Source: Hymenopus coronatus
Taxonomy: Eukaryota > Arthropoda > Insecta > Mantodea > Hymenopodidae
Reading direction: 5' to 3'
Assembly (NCBI GenBank): GCA_030762935.1
Contig: CM060895.1
Span: forward strand, 79,058,001 to 79,122,000
Length of the DNA: 64,000 nt
Part shown: piece after piece, positions 1-11,069 of the stretch
Position numbering within the stretch: position 1 is the first letter of the stretch
Layout of the letters: every line of letters begins with the position of its first letter
Translations under genes and position numbers: made by a program
The notes under the pieces: model-generated
Databases searched by the model: none
Seen by the model: the letters and a program-made list of their open reading frames with translations, nothing else
What the model was told of the DNA's origin: nothing

Positions 1-735
1 GCAGAATTAGTCTTATTACTAGCTTCCTTATAAGTAGAAGGGAAATAAGAAAATACACAGACTAATGTGATAGCCACGTCCTTTAAAAGCCGGTCGCTAG
101 ATGAAACAATTTAAATAACAGTAAACAAACGAGAAACGAGAAGAAAGATGTCTTTCCCTTTAAGAAAAGTAGCTAAAATTTAAACCAATGATCCGGAATA
201 TCTCGGAAACGGTTAACTCTACAAAAATATATGTGACGTAAATTGTGCGTTTTAACGAGATCTACGATTTTTGTGTAGTAAGTTTTTGTATATTTCTTAC
301 GGTTTACCAGTTGTACAAAAGTCTTCCAAAATGAAGAGGTTTTCAGAGGCTATTCCCAGAAAATTCAAGATATACATTTCGTTTTTATTAAAATATTTTA
401 AACATAAGATATTTTAATCAAAATCGTTCGAGCCATTTTTGAGAAAATCAAAATTTTCGAAAAATTTGCCATGTAAAGGGTAGTTTGAGTGGGGGATTTT
501 CTTGTAAATCTTCGTGTTGCATCTTTGGAAGATACTCAACTTAAATACCAAGGTTTGGTATTTAACATAATTTTCGTTTTTGAGCTATGCTGCCCACAGA
601 CAATGTTTTTTTTTTGGATTCTGGGGATCCCAAAACACGTATTTCTAATGAAATCTCGGTATCGAATTTGTGGGTGCATTACAATATCTTTTCTATACAC
701 TATATACATAGTACGTGTAGAGAAAATAAAAAATC
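1..735 (-). repeat. rep-A copy (reverse, cut by window edge)
   Basis: Matches the rep-A consensus from the near-E region to the S end, finishing in CTATATACATAGTACG then GTAGAGAAAATA. It is followed head-to-tail by another copy. Short open frames in it recur in other copies at random quality and are not genes. Confidence 0.85.
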
Positions 736-1592
736 TTATTGTTCCATTCACATGACTTTCTCTACATCTACTTGAACAAAGTTTATGCTTATATCTAAAT
801 GCTAATCGATATAAGCAAGAGCAGAAATGTTTTCTTGCAATTATAAGGTAAATAAGGGAATACACTAGGCACTATGCACTGGGCACTAGGCTAAATGGAT
901 GGTACAATCTTTTGAAAGCTGGTTATAATGTGGATGAAATTCGCAAGATTATTGCCAGGTGTAAAATTCCCGTATGTGAAAAGTTTTAAGTATTTTAAAA
1001 CTGAAACCAATATCAAGGGATACATAAAAAATTGTAAACTCCGCGAAAAAAGTGTATATTGCCTAATTGTGTGTTTTAAACGAGATATACGTTTTCTGTG
1101 TAGTAAGTTTTTGTCTATCTCTCACGGTTTACTAGTTATGTAAAATCTAACAAAATTTGTCAAGAATAAGGTATCTTCAAAAGTTATTCCCAGAAAGCTC
1201 AAAATATACATTTTATTTGAGATATAAATATCTTTACTATGCGGTATTTTAATCAAAATCGTTACAGCTATTTTTGAGAAAATCAAAATTTTTGATATTT
1301 CTTCCATATAAAGGGCAGTTTGGGGTGCGGAAATTTTCCACAAAAACTTCGTGTTGCGTACTTGAAAGATACTTAACTTAAATACCAAGTTTGGTGTTTT
1401 ACTGACCTTTCGTTTTTGAGTTACCGTGTGCACAGGCACAGGGACACACACGAACCTTTTTTCTAAAAATGCTTTTTTTATATACAGGAGACCATAAAAC
1501 GTGTATTTCCGATGAAATCTCGGTATAGAATTTTTGGGTGGAGTGTAATACCTTCTCTATACACTATGTAGATAGTACGTGAAGAGAAAGTA
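736..1592 (-). repeat. rep-A copy (reverse, tandem)
   Basis: Starts with the E end (GTTCCATTCACATGACTTTC) and ends with GAGAAAGTAATATAC at the S end. It is a near full-length copy of about 857 bp, directly abutting the previous one. Confidence 0.85.
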
Positions 1593-2090
1593 ATATACAT
1601 TTATGCCCTTTACATTTTTTTTGAAGAGCTAACCGTTTCCTAAATATTTCTGTTTTCTTTTTCAATTTTAAAATACTTATACTTTACTGAAACAGGAAGT
1701 CGTCCATGTTTCTTTGTTTGTTTTTTTACCCCAGACCATACAAAGAAGCATATTTCAATATCAATCGCATAGTGGTGGCTTTTAATTAATTGACTATCCC
1801 TTTAGCATTATGTATTCCCTTCTTAGCTTCCTATAAGAAACTAAGCAATAAGACCATTCTGCTAAAGCCTATCTCGATCAGCATGTAGTAGAAAGAAGAA
1901 TACTCTTTTGTAATAATTTTGTTTGTAGAACAGGTAGAAAAAGTCATGTGAAATGAGCACATCAGAATTTTGGATTACGGGAGTCTCGAAACGTATACTT
2001 TTGATATAGTCCTGGTATCGAATTTTTGGGTGGAATGCAATACTTTTCCTACTTATTATATGTAGTAAAGATAGCAACAATTTAAAATAT
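1593..2090. repeat. rep-A fragments in inverted arrangement
   Basis: 1593-1960 is the E half in forward orientation; 1962-2090 is an S-end piece in reverse orientation. The second piece ends just past gene A exon 5. Confidence 0.75.
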
Positions 2091-2097
2091 TTATTAC

Positions 2098-2180
2098 CTT
2101 TAGTTCTGCTAAGTTTTCCATTCCCATTATCCAGCAGCGTACCAACGGTCACCAAAACCAAAATTCCGAGAAAAAAAATG
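2098..2180 (-). CDS. Gene A exon 5: first membrane helix
   Basis: This 83 nt exon follows a 158 bp intron (acceptor TACTTTTCAG) and ends at AAAG|GTAATA, phase 1. It encodes IFFLGILVLVTVGTLLDNGN, a hydrophobic helix, then GKLSRTK. Gene B exon 5 is also exactly 83 nt, has the same phases and encodes SFFAVTALSAIVATLRD. The next gene A exon was not found in 1-2097 and is inferred to lie outside the window. Confidence 0.85.
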
Positions 2181-5100
2181 CTGAAAAGTAAAAGAATAGT
2201 TATGCATGTCAGTCAAAATTTTCTTATCCCTTAACATAATTGGGAAAGCATAGTTCGGAAGTTTTGATCGTATAACAAGAACAAAAGAACAAGCATTGTT
2301 TAAATTCCCATAGTGAACTGACAAGTGCCTATACTTACAGAGTGACCTTGCCGCCAAAGGACCATTTTGGATTATGATTCTGGACGTAACACATTTCAGG
2401 GTCCACTTTGAGAGAAACATTTGCTCCGCCATGTGTGCCAAGGAATTCGACTAGCGACAGATGAACGTCGTCTGCTGTACAAGATGAAGGCACGCATACA
2501 CCCCAACTGAGAGTGGAGAATCTTGCTATTCTGTGTCCAGGCTGGAAGTTAACATAACACATCCTTACTCCGTATTAACCCTACTTAAGTTGTGTGATCG
2601 GAATGTAAGCTTTGTAGGGAAATTAATTACCAACTTTGGTAAAGTTGGCTACTTAGTAAACATTTTACTTGGGCAATGGCCGCTTCTAAACTCCTCTCAT
2701 CTGCAAAAGGAAATGCCTCGAAATATCCTCGTAGTGGTTTACAATGTTTGTTAGAAATATTGAAGGGCTTCTGAGAGAAACGATGTGATAAATACTTATG
2801 ACCTTCTCTACCCTATATTGTTTATTAGCGGATATAGAAACTATTCTTAAGAAAGTTTATATTTACTTCACTTTAACTTAAACCTAACCAAAAACTAGCA
2901 CAATGGGCAGAAACAAAGATGATAAAAAAATCTCATGCGTTCCATTCACATTTCTTCCTCTACATCTTGGTTACAAATTATTGTCAAAAAGCTTATTCTT
3001 TTATCTACTTCATGCTAATTAGATAAACATTAGCAGAATAGCCTTTATACTTGCTTCCTTATAAGTAGAAGGGAAATAAGGGAATACCCCATGCCAAAGC
3101 GATCCAAATCTTTTAAAAGGTGTTTGCTATGTGATTCAAATTCGTTTCTTTGCAACCAGGAGTTGAAAAATTGCCGTATAAGAACAGTTTTAAGCATTTT
3201 AAAAATAAAACCAATAACAATGAATATCTCGGAAATGGTCAATTTCACGAAAAAAATGTATATTATATAAATTGTGCGTTTTTAAAGTACTACATTTCTT
3301 GTGTAGTACATTTTTGTCTGTCTCTTACGGTTCGTCAGTTGTGCAAAACTCATCAGAACAAAGGGTTCTTCCGAGAGTATTCCCATAAAATTTCAAGATA
3401 TGCATTATTTTTGTAATGCATCTTTTATATACATTATTTTAAACAAAATCTTTAGAGTCATTTTTGAGAAAATCAAAATTTTCGAAAATTTTTCCATGTA
3501 AAGCTTATAAGATATAAATTAATTTGTGATTAAATTTCCAATTTACGTTATTTTAATTAAAATAGTTGGAGCCGTTTAAGAGAAAATCCAAACTTTCAAA
3601 AATTTGTCCACGTAAAAGTTTGATGTGGGGGAATTCTCTTGAAAACATTCCTGTCGTATCCTTGGTAGATACTGAACTTAATACCAAGTTTGGTACTTAA
3701 TGGTCTTTTAGTTTTTGAGCTATGCTGCTCATATACACACACAACAAATGCACCACATGGACCTTTTTCAATTTTTTTTTGACCCAGGGGACCTCAACAT
3801 ATATAGGTACTTTCGGCAAAGTCTAGTGGCGAATTTATGGGTGGAATACAATACCGTCTCTATTCACTACGTATATAGTAGTGAAGACACTTACGTCATT
3901 GTGTGAACTCCGGAAGATCCTGCGAGAGACTACTAAATTGTCCAGCTCCGGGTGAGCTATCTTCAAATCCACATAGACAAGACAATATTTTCCTTGTAGG
4001 GATTCTGGTCCTCTTACTGCCAGACACTCGTCAAAATCACCGTATTGATTGACGTTGCCATTAAGAATGCCTGATGGTAACTTTGCTGTTGCATCTAGCA
4101 CTGTAATTAACACAAACAAATATAATTTCATCATAAATTGTACACATTCAACTTAGAAATCTGTTATGCAACTTAAAAATGTCTTCAGTCATTAGTTATT
4201 CGCAGATTAAAGGTATAGTATGAGTAGATATTTGAATTAGCAATTGAGAACAGTGTAATCAACATTTCATCAGCATTTGTTTTATCAGAAGACTAATAAT
4301 TTTAGTTATTAAGAATAGTATGTTTTCAAGTTTGTTAGTACCTACAAGGATGGATGGACTCACAAACCATACGTGTTTATTTTTCTCCCGATAGTGTTTG
4401 GAGAATTAACATAGTGTGGAAATACCTCACAATAAAGAATGTCAAGTTCATTGGATGAAAATAATAACAAATGGAGGAATCAATCACGGTTCTTATGGGT
4501 CCAAATATTCATTATTTTTTACCTAAAACTTACGTATATTTTCATAAAGAGAGAAATGAGAATGAAATTTAAAAACGTTTAATTGAATATTTAATACATA
4601 TGCCTACTTTCTCAATATAGTCATTGCTTCAAATGAGTTTAAATGATTTCTAAACCTAATAACGCATATCTGGGACAACATTCGGTACTGAAGGGAAAAT
4701 ACCAAAGGCAAATTAACTACTATCAATAAGGACATGGGTAGTTTCGACCTGTAGAAAGTATTAGGTATTATTTAATGTATATATTATTTGATTTTAATGC
4801 TATGTCGGGGGTGAAATAAACAAAATGAATACAACTCGAGTGCCAGATGGAGTTTCACTTTAGATTATATAGGTACTTACTCTTGAGGGCCCAGAGATCC
4901 AGTCTGTCTAAAGCATTTTGATACAGTAGTGTTTGGTTTCGACAGGATTCTGAGTATCCGTGAAGGAACGCAGGAAATGAAGAAACAACTTGACGAATTG
5001 CATCCACATCTGCAACAAAAAAGTGAGGTTTGGTAACTTGTATATTTTGGCGACATAAAAACACTTATACAAATGTGTGTTGCATAATGGAACAATATGA

Positions 5101-8100
5101 AGAGATTCCAGACTATTGTAAGAAAATTCAGATAAACATGTCATCTTTTCATGAAATATGTAAACATATGGTACCTTAATCAATAATATACAGCCAGTTT
5201 TGAGAACATAACATTTTCGAAAAAAAATCCACGTAAAGAGTAGTGTTGTTGAGGGGATTTTCTTGATATTTATTTTTGTAGAGCTATTCGTTTTCGAGAT
5301 ATTCCGTTTTATCTGTCTCAATTTTAAACTACTCAAACATTTCTCAAACGGGAAGTTATCTTTCATTTCATATATCTTTTGTTTTACTCCTGGCCTTGGA
5401 AAGAGAGCCGCCTTTCAATGACAAACGCATAGATACAGATTTTATATTTGACTGTTGCTTTAGCCTAATGTATTTCTTTATTTCGCTTCCATTTATAAGG
5501 AACTAAGTAATAAAACAATTTCTGGTTGATTACTTTAACTTTATATAGATCACCTGTAAAAATAATTTGTTTGAAGAACAGATAGATAAATAACTCAGAC
5601 GTTTTTCTGAGGAGATAACCATTTTCGATTTCTTGTAATTGGTTTCAGTTTCAAAATGCTTAATACTTTTTTCAAACGGCAACACGCCATTCGTTTCATA
5701 CCTCTTTTGTTTTACTCCTGGCCATAAAAAGAGGAATGAATTTCAATTTCATCGCATAGCGACAGCTTTTAACAGATTTTATTATTGATTTATCCTAGCG
5801 TATTTCCTTATTTTCCTTCTGTTTACAAGGTAGCAAGTAATAAGACAATTTCTGCTAATGTTAATCATGATTAGAATGAGCCAGATGTGAGAAGAATATT
5901 GTGTAATAATAGTTTTTTGTAGAGCATGTCGAGAAATTCATGTGAATGAGATAAATAACATAATACATTTGCGTCCGCAAGCGCCGCACGTGTGTAAATG
6001 TCTTGCTACGGAAATCACAGCCGATTGTTGATGTCCATTGTTACACCTGCGTCAGCGAAGATGTGTAACGACGGCGAGTTCTTTTGACATCGAAGCTGCG
6101 ATTATTACACCGTGTGAATAAACTCGTGTGTTGTCGGTAATTTCTTTGGCATCGAAGCCGCGCATTGTTACACCTGAGTGGGTTTGTGACTCCTGCGGTG
6201 GTTTGCACGTGCGACTGCTTGTGGGAATTTCCTGCCATGTGATCGATAGGTGTGAGAGTTCAGTTTGGATTGGAAATGTTTAGCGAGCTTGACTGAGTTT
6301 CGATGGGAAATTCGTAGATAATACTAGTCGGTGCCTCAGCGAACATCGAAAGGAAACGGCAGAATTGTCGCGGGAGTATTGAAGAGAGATATTTTTACTT
6401 TCTCTACACGTGCTATGAACCTATTCACAGTGTATAAGAAAGATGTTGCTTTCAATCCAAAAAATTGATGTAGAGATTTCGCTGAAATATGTGATTTGAG
6501 CATTCCCAAGACCAAAAAAGGATTTTTAGAAAAATGTCCTTGTGTGTGTGTGTTTGTGGACAGCAAAGCTAAAAAACTAAAAGTCCGTTAAATACCATAC
6601 ATGATATTTAAGTTATTCTAAAGATGCAACACGAAGATTTTCAAGAAAATCCGCCCACCCCAAACTACACTTTACATGGATAATTTTTTGGAAATGTTGA
6701 CTTTCTCAAATATGGGCCCAAATTTTTTATAAAAATAAACATACATCATAAATAAAATGCATATCTTGAACTTTCTGGGAGAAAACTTGTTCATTCTGGT
6801 TGAATTTTACTGAATTTTTAATGACTGGAAAATCATAAGAAATGGACAAAAACTTACTTCACAAAAAATGTAGATCTCGTTAAAACACAAAGTATGTCAT
6901 ATATCTTTTGATTAGTGTTGAAAGTCTCAGAGATATTCCTTGTTATTGATTTAAATTGTAAACTACGTAACTTTTGTCAAACTGGATCACCTTCCAAATT
7001 CATGTCTCTTTTGTTTTACTGCTGGCAATGCAATGCTAAGCGAACCGAACTTAATTTTTTTTTACATATCGATCAGCTCTTAAAATATTTGACCATCGCT
7101 TTGGTCTGTTTTAATCCATTATTTCCCTTCTAATTAGAAGGAAGCAATTAATAAGACAATTTCTACTAATTTTTATCTCGATTAGGATGTAGTAGATGTT
7201 GCCCTCTGGCGTGTTAACTTCTAAAACCCAAGATTGCAGGTTCAAACCTGGTGGAGGGTGATGGATTTTTCAGATGTAAAAATCCTTAGCTTGGTTTCCT
7301 TCGGAGGGAAAGTAAAGCTGGTGGGCGAGATTGCAGATTCTAATTCAGTCTGAACCTTTCCTATTGGTTACTGAGACAATATGCCTATGGGACAGCTGAT
7401 CTAGGTTTTGAGAGTTCGTCGAGGTTAGGTTACGTCAGCTTAGGTTAGGTGTCTGTAACTGAAATGGATCGAAAGATGGAATTTCTAAGAATCAGCTCTT
7501 CTTTCAAATGCAAATTGCACAATCTTCCCTTCGTTGTCTGCTTGCGCATACGCAGCCATGTTGATCATTCGACCAATGGAAGGATTTAAATCCAAAATTG
7601 AACTACAATCTGCAAAGTCGCAGTTGATGGTCCCGTGTAAAGTTTATTTACACGTAAGAGAACCTCATACCTTAAAAGAAGAAAGTTTTTGTGCAAAATT
7701 CCGCCATTTCGTGACCGCCATTTTGTGACCGACGAGCCGATTCCTCATCACCATGGTGCATAGCGGCGAGCTCATAAATTAGAAACTCAAGTACAATAAA
7801 GGAAGCATCGTGATGACACCCTATGCTCCACTTAAGAGGCACAGAAAGCTAACTAACAGGATATAGTAGATAAAAGAATATTCTATTGTAAAAATAGTTT
7901 GTTTGCAGAACAGAAAAAGTTATGCAAAAGGTAGATTTTTTTAGAAAACAGATTTTTACTTGTAATCAGAGGAGGAAATAAAGAATTGTCTTGCTGGAGT
8001 GTTAACATTTTTGTTACAATATTATATACGTAAATATTTTAAAATGAGCATGAAATGTAGTCGTAAATAGGTTGTAGGTTAAACTCCCATTTTGTACCGT

Positions 8101-8338
8101 CTAGTTGATCCTCCATTTTGAGTCGCTTTAACTTTACGCCGGAACCTAAACATCCTATCAGGGAAATAAGCCATTTGAGTTTAACTACCTCTTTTAGCGC
8201 TTATTGCATGATTGCTTTTAATGAACCATAAGCAGGGACTGTGTAGCGCTGATAATACAAATTGCATCACTTACCTGGATATCGGTAGCATGCACAGTAA
8301 TCCACTAAAGCTAACAGCAGTAACGACCAAAACCACAT
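2098..8338 (-). CDS. Gene A: NRF-6-like acyltransferase (exons 1-5, 3' part off the left edge)
   Basis: Five coding exons join in one frame: 8338-8275, 5009-4881, 4100-3895, 2541-2339 and 2180-2098 (685 nt, about 228 residues). All donors are GT and all acceptors AG, and phases agree at every junction (1,1,0,2, ending in 1). The protein starts with a signal peptide, then a cysteine-rich extracellular NRF domain (ALKM, LPSGILNGNVNQYGDFDECL, YCLV, WGVCVPSSC, PEMCY), then the first membrane helix. Known family members (C. elegans NRF-6, Drosophila drop-dead) are multi-pass membrane proteins with a C-terminal acyltransferase-3 domain, linked to lipid handling in epithelia; the substrate is not established. 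That acyltransferase part must lie beyond position 1. No stop or frameshift interrupts the five exons, so the gene looks functional. Its introns contain rep-A copies and a SINE. Confidence 0.88.
2339..2541 (-). CDS. Gene A exon 4: second half of NRF domain
   Basis: The acceptor is AACTTCCAG and the donor ACTCT|GTAAGT (phase 2). The exon encodes PGHRIARFSTLSWGVCVPSS and continues CTADDVHLSLVEFLG, then VDPEMCYVQ near its end. The GVCVPSSC pair and the later MCY cysteine are typical of the family. Gene B exon 4 begins with the same PGH tripeptide at the exon edge and has the same VDPEMCY. Confidence 0.93.
2924..3893 (-). repeat. rep-A copy touching the exon 3 donor of gene A
   Basis: A reverse copy with both ends recognisable (CGTTCCATTCACATTTCTTC at left, CACTACGTATATAGTAGTGA at right). 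An internal stretch around 3480-3610 is duplicated. The right end lies within about ten bases of the gene A exon 3 splice donor. Confidence 0.85.
3895..4100 (-). CDS. Gene A exon 3: core NRF domain
   Basis: The exon follows TTAATTACAG and ends at AATGAC|GTAAGT. It encodes LDATAKLPSGILNGNVNQ, then YGDFDECLAVRG, then GKYCLVYVDL. It is the most strongly conserved part of the extracellular domain, with two conserved cysteines (DECL and YCL). Gene B exon 3 is clearly homologous but eight residues longer. A rep-A copy begins within about ten bases of the donor. Confidence 0.93.
4131..4855. other. Gene A intron 2, no recognised element
   Basis: AT-rich sequence without rep-A, SINE or coding signal. 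I see nothing in it beyond intronic DNA. Confidence 0.6.
4881..5009 (-). CDS. Gene A exon 2: start of NRF domain
   Basis: The acceptor TTTTGTTGCAG precedes 129 coding nt and the donor is AAGA|GTAAGT. It encodes DVDAIRQVVSSFPAF followed by a segment with one cysteine (ESCRNQT) and ends in LDLWALK. WALK followed by M from the next exon is a family hallmark (WALKM-DA). Gene B exon 2 ends with KLWALQ at the same phase. Confidence 0.88.
5095..5965. repeat. Three rep-A fragments in tandem/inverted order
   Basis: 5095-5270 is a reverse mid-part; 5275-5590 and 5600-5965 are two forward E-halves in tandem, each beginning near the GTAGAG-CTATTCG / GAGGAGATAACC segment and ending at the AGAGAAA E end. 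The open frames here are shadows of the repeat. Confidence 0.8.
5966..6330. repeat. CpG-rich insert with internal direct repeats
   Basis: A GC- and CpG-rich block in gene A intron 1, sharply different from the AT-rich flanks. The units around 6086-6130 (GACATCGAAGCTGCG...) and 6149-6195 (GGCATCGAAGCCGCG...) are imperfect direct repeats, each followed by a TTACACC motif that also occurs near 6040. A 65-codon open frame on the minus strand (6238-6041) spans the repeats but resembles no protein I know. It could be a SINE, MITE or satellite fragment. Confidence 0.5.
6385..7950 (+). repeat. rep-A copy (forward) split by a SINE
   Basis: Starts TTTACTTTCTCTACACG, passes through the whole consensus to 7197, is interrupted by a SINE, then resumes at 7858 to the E end near 7925. 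The subterminal palindrome is degraded. Confidence 0.85.
7198..7857 (+). mobile_element. SINE-like retroposon (family S3) with 14 bp TSD
   Basis: Inserted in a rep-A copy and flanked by AGGATGTAGTAGAT (7184-7197) and AGGATATAGTAGAT (7858-7871). The head has a pol III box B-like GGTTCAAACC and a CCAAGATTGCAGG segment. Related sequence in opposite orientation is at 39420-39750, and a fragment is at 56870-57060. The ~660 bp length is long for a SINE, so it may be a composite. An open frame at 7534-7728 is not supported as a gene. Confidence 0.75.
8275..8338 (-). CDS. Gene A exon 1: signal peptide
   Basis: The ATG at 8338 opens a 64 nt coding stretch that reads MWFWSLLLLALVDYCACYRYP and ends in CCAG|GTAAGT, leaving phase 1. 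The leucine-rich core followed by small residues is a typical secretory signal. It joins exon 2 (AG acceptor at 5010) to make a GAT aspartate codon. The start is chosen because it is the only ATG giving this hydrophobic leader in phase with exon 2. Confidence 0.75.
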
Positions 8339-8367
8339 GTTGAAGCAGCTACAGTTAGCTATTGAAG

Positions 8368-8402
8368 CTAGGGCCTCTCGAACGTGCCAATATGTATTAT
8401 AA
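8368..8402 (-). promoter_or_regulatory. Possible gene A core promoter (TATA-like)
   Basis: Read on the minus strand, TATAATA (8402-8396) lies about 60 bases before the gene A start codon, which would put transcription start near 8368 and give a 5' leader of about 30 nt. In such AT-rich DNA a TATA match is weak evidence. An upstream untranslated exon cannot be excluded. Confidence 0.22.
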
Positions 8403-8570
8403 TATGCTGACCTGTTTCCCACACTCACATAACATCCTGTTGCTTAAATGCATTTCCACTCTTTGTTTGGTACATATCTTATATCTGTTGCTAAAAACTC
8501 CACTAGTATCATCCATTTTCCATTCCAAAACGTGACTAACAACTTATGACATTTGACCTACAATTTTAAA

Positions 8571-9560
8571 AAATCTAAATTCTCTACATCTCTGTAACAA
8601 ATTATTGTTAAAAGACTCATCCTTTTATCTACTTCATGCTAATCGAGATAAACATTAGCAGAAATGGTATTATTACCTAGTTCCTTATATCACTAAGCTA
8701 AACTGACAGTCAAATGTCTAAAAATGTGGTTGCTATGGGATTGAAGTCCGTTTCTTTGCGTGACCATGAGTTTACAAGTTCCCGTATGAAAAGAGTTTAA
8801 GTATTTTAAAAGTGAAACAAATTACAAGGAATATCTCGAAAACGGTCAACTCCACCAAAAATATGTATATGTCATAAATTGTGTGTTTTAACGTAATCTA
8901 CATTTTTTGTGCAATAAGTTTTTGTCCATCTCTTACAGTTTACTAGTTATGAAAATTCAGAAAAATTCAAACCAGAATAAAGAGGTTCTAAGAGGCTAGT
9001 CCCAGAAAATTCAAGATATACATTTTATTTCTCACATAAATATATTAAACATGAGAGATTTTAATCAAAATCGTTAGAGCCATTTTTGAGAAAACGAAAA
9101 TGTTCAGCATGTTTTCCGTGTGAAGTGTGGTTGGGGGTGGGGGGGAGATTTTCTTGAAAATCCTCGTGTCACATCCTTGGAAGATACTGAACTTAAATAT
9201 CAAATTTGGTACTTAACGGACTTTTCGTTTTTGAACTATGCTGCCCACACTCACACACTTGCAGACATTTTTCTAAAAATGCTTTTTTTTGGGGGTTCAG
9301 GGAATCCTAAAACATATATTTCCGGTGAAATCTGTGTACAGAATTTCTGTATACACTATGTACAAATTACGTGTAGAGAAAGTAAAGATTTTCGTTTTTT
9401 AACTATGCTGCTCACTCCCACACACACGGACCTTTTTTTGAAAATACCTTTTTTTAATACAGGTGACCCTAAAACATATATTTCCGGTGAAATCTCGGTA
9501 TCGAATTTTTGGTGGAGTTAAATACCTTCTCTATACATTATAATATATATCATGTGCATA
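8571..9560 (-). repeat. rep-A copy (reverse) upstream of gene A, partly duplicated S end
   Basis: Spans E end to S end, with a second partial S segment between about 9395 and 9545 in tandem. A 133-codon open frame at 9120-9521 lies wholly inside and is not a gene, because the same frame is broken in every other copy. Confidence 0.85.
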
Positions 9561-9829
9561 TTAGGTAGAAGAGGTATTGCTTATACATAAAATCACCAGA
9601 AATGCCTACTTGTTTTGAGAACCCTTGAATATTTTTTTTTTTATTTAGAAAAGTATACTTGTGTGTTTCTGTCCGTTGTAAGTTCAAACTAGGCCAGATT
9701 GAAGGTTTTTAAATGGGCAGAATCACGTCAGTAGAATTTCAGGTAAAAAAATTCCTGCAGGACGAAATTCCGTATATCGGCGGCATTGATATGATACTGG
9801 TATTGATACCGCCGTTAACACACAAACCG

Positions 9830-10090
9830 TTTTTAGTTTCTCTATCACATACAACATACATAGTAGGTAGAGAAAGTATTGCATTCCATCGAAAAATTCG
9901 ATACCGAAATTTCACCGAAAATATCTGTGAGAACCCATGAACAAAAAGTCTTTTTAGAAAAATATCCATGTTCGTGACTATAAACACCATATTCAAATAC
10001 GAAAATTGCTTTAAAACCCGAACTTATTATTTAAGTTCCAAGGATGTGACACAAACATTTTCAGGAAAACCAGATTACCCTCAAGGTTTT
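9830..10090 (+). repeat. rep-A S-end fragment (forward)
   Basis: Begins CATACATAGTAGGTAGAGAA and runs to the AAAACCAGATTACCC mid-part, where it stops just before a SINE. Confidence 0.75.
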
Positions 10091-10112
10091 ATTCTCCTAC
10101 CTACAAAGATGG

Positions 10113-10410
10113 GTCGTCTCCTTAGCGCGTTGGTAAAGTGGCTGCCTGCCAAGCGGGAGACCTGGGTTCGATTCCCGATACCGCTGGGAGACCTGGTCCG
10201 CAATGTACTCAGCCTCGTGTGGTCCGTGGGGGGCCAATTGAGGAGCTACTCGATGAGAAGTAGCTGCTGCAGATCAAGAAGGCCATGAAGGACTCGAGGT
10301 ACTAATCATGTCTCACCCTCCAGTACTGCACCTTCGGGCCGAGATGAGGGATACAGCGGCGGGCGGTAGGCCAAGGTCCCTTGTGGACTGTCGTGCCATG
10401 CAGTTACGTT
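10113..10410 (+). mobile_element. tRNA-derived SINE (family S2) with 15 bp TSD
   Basis: Flanked by the exact duplication TACCTACAAAGATGG (10098-10112 and 10411-10425). The head is tRNA-like with box A (TTAGCGCGTTGGTAAAG) and box B (GGGTTCGATTCCC) separated by a GCC-type anticodon arm, resembling tRNA-Gly. The body is GC-rich. The perfect duplication indicates a recent insertion. Confidence 0.88.
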
Positions 10411-10429
10411 TACCTACAAAGATGGATAG

Positions 10430-11065
10430 GAACTTATTCAGATGGTAGGAGTAATTCTAATGTTGTGAAATCGGAACTGACCAGATGATCTAATTCTTTT
10501 TGAATAATAATAATAGCAACAACGATGAATGTAATAATAGTAATAATAACATTAGTAATAACAAAAATACTAATTCTATGGCTCTGAAATGACTATGGGC
10601 AAAAATAACTATTGAAATTCACAAGTACGTCCAAATAATATGCTCTTGGCGGAAACAAATTTAGTTTGTAGACTTCGTTTCTATGCTCCACAATAATTAT
10701 TATAGATATTGCATAGTTTAACTCAGTGCTCATCCACCATCCCTCTAAAAGGTCGATGCGCATGTTATATTGGGCTAGTCTTATCTATTTGTTTACAAGA
10801 ATCAAAAACAAAATTCGTAAGAGGAGGCCCTATTTCTGGCCTCTTTTTAGTTTCATGTACCTATAACATTTCAAATTGGAATCATTTTTGTTTCAATGGA
10901 TTTGTTACAGGAGGGTTATAGAGGGACATAATAAGGGTTGGACGGAATCTAGTGTTAGGTAATTGTAGAAACATTATCAAAAAATCAAGGATATTGGGAT
11001 CTAAGAAAACTGATCATTTTTCCTAACCAAGCTTATATTTGCCCAATAACGGGTGACATGTTTAA
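10430..11065. other. Intergenic DNA with an AAT-rich microsatellite
   Basis: 10505-10570 is an imperfect AAT/AAC repeat. The rest shows no gene or recognised element; a 70-codon frame at 10709-10921 has no supporting feature. Confidence 0.5.
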
Positions 11066-11069
11066 AAAA

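Noticed and set aside
4908..5366. 152-codon minus-strand open frame, the longest in the window
   Set aside because: It runs from rep-A fragments into gene A exon 2 in a different frame from the real exon.
9120..9521. 133-codon open frame (MKCGWGWGGDFLENPRV...)
   Set aside because: It lies in a rep-A copy; the same frame (GGDFL-NPRV-SLEDT-LKYQ) recurs in other copies with stops, so it reflects repeat sequence, not a gene.
10113..10185. tRNA-Gly gene
   Set aside because: tRNA-like head of a SINE bounded by a target duplication; no paired acceptor stem.
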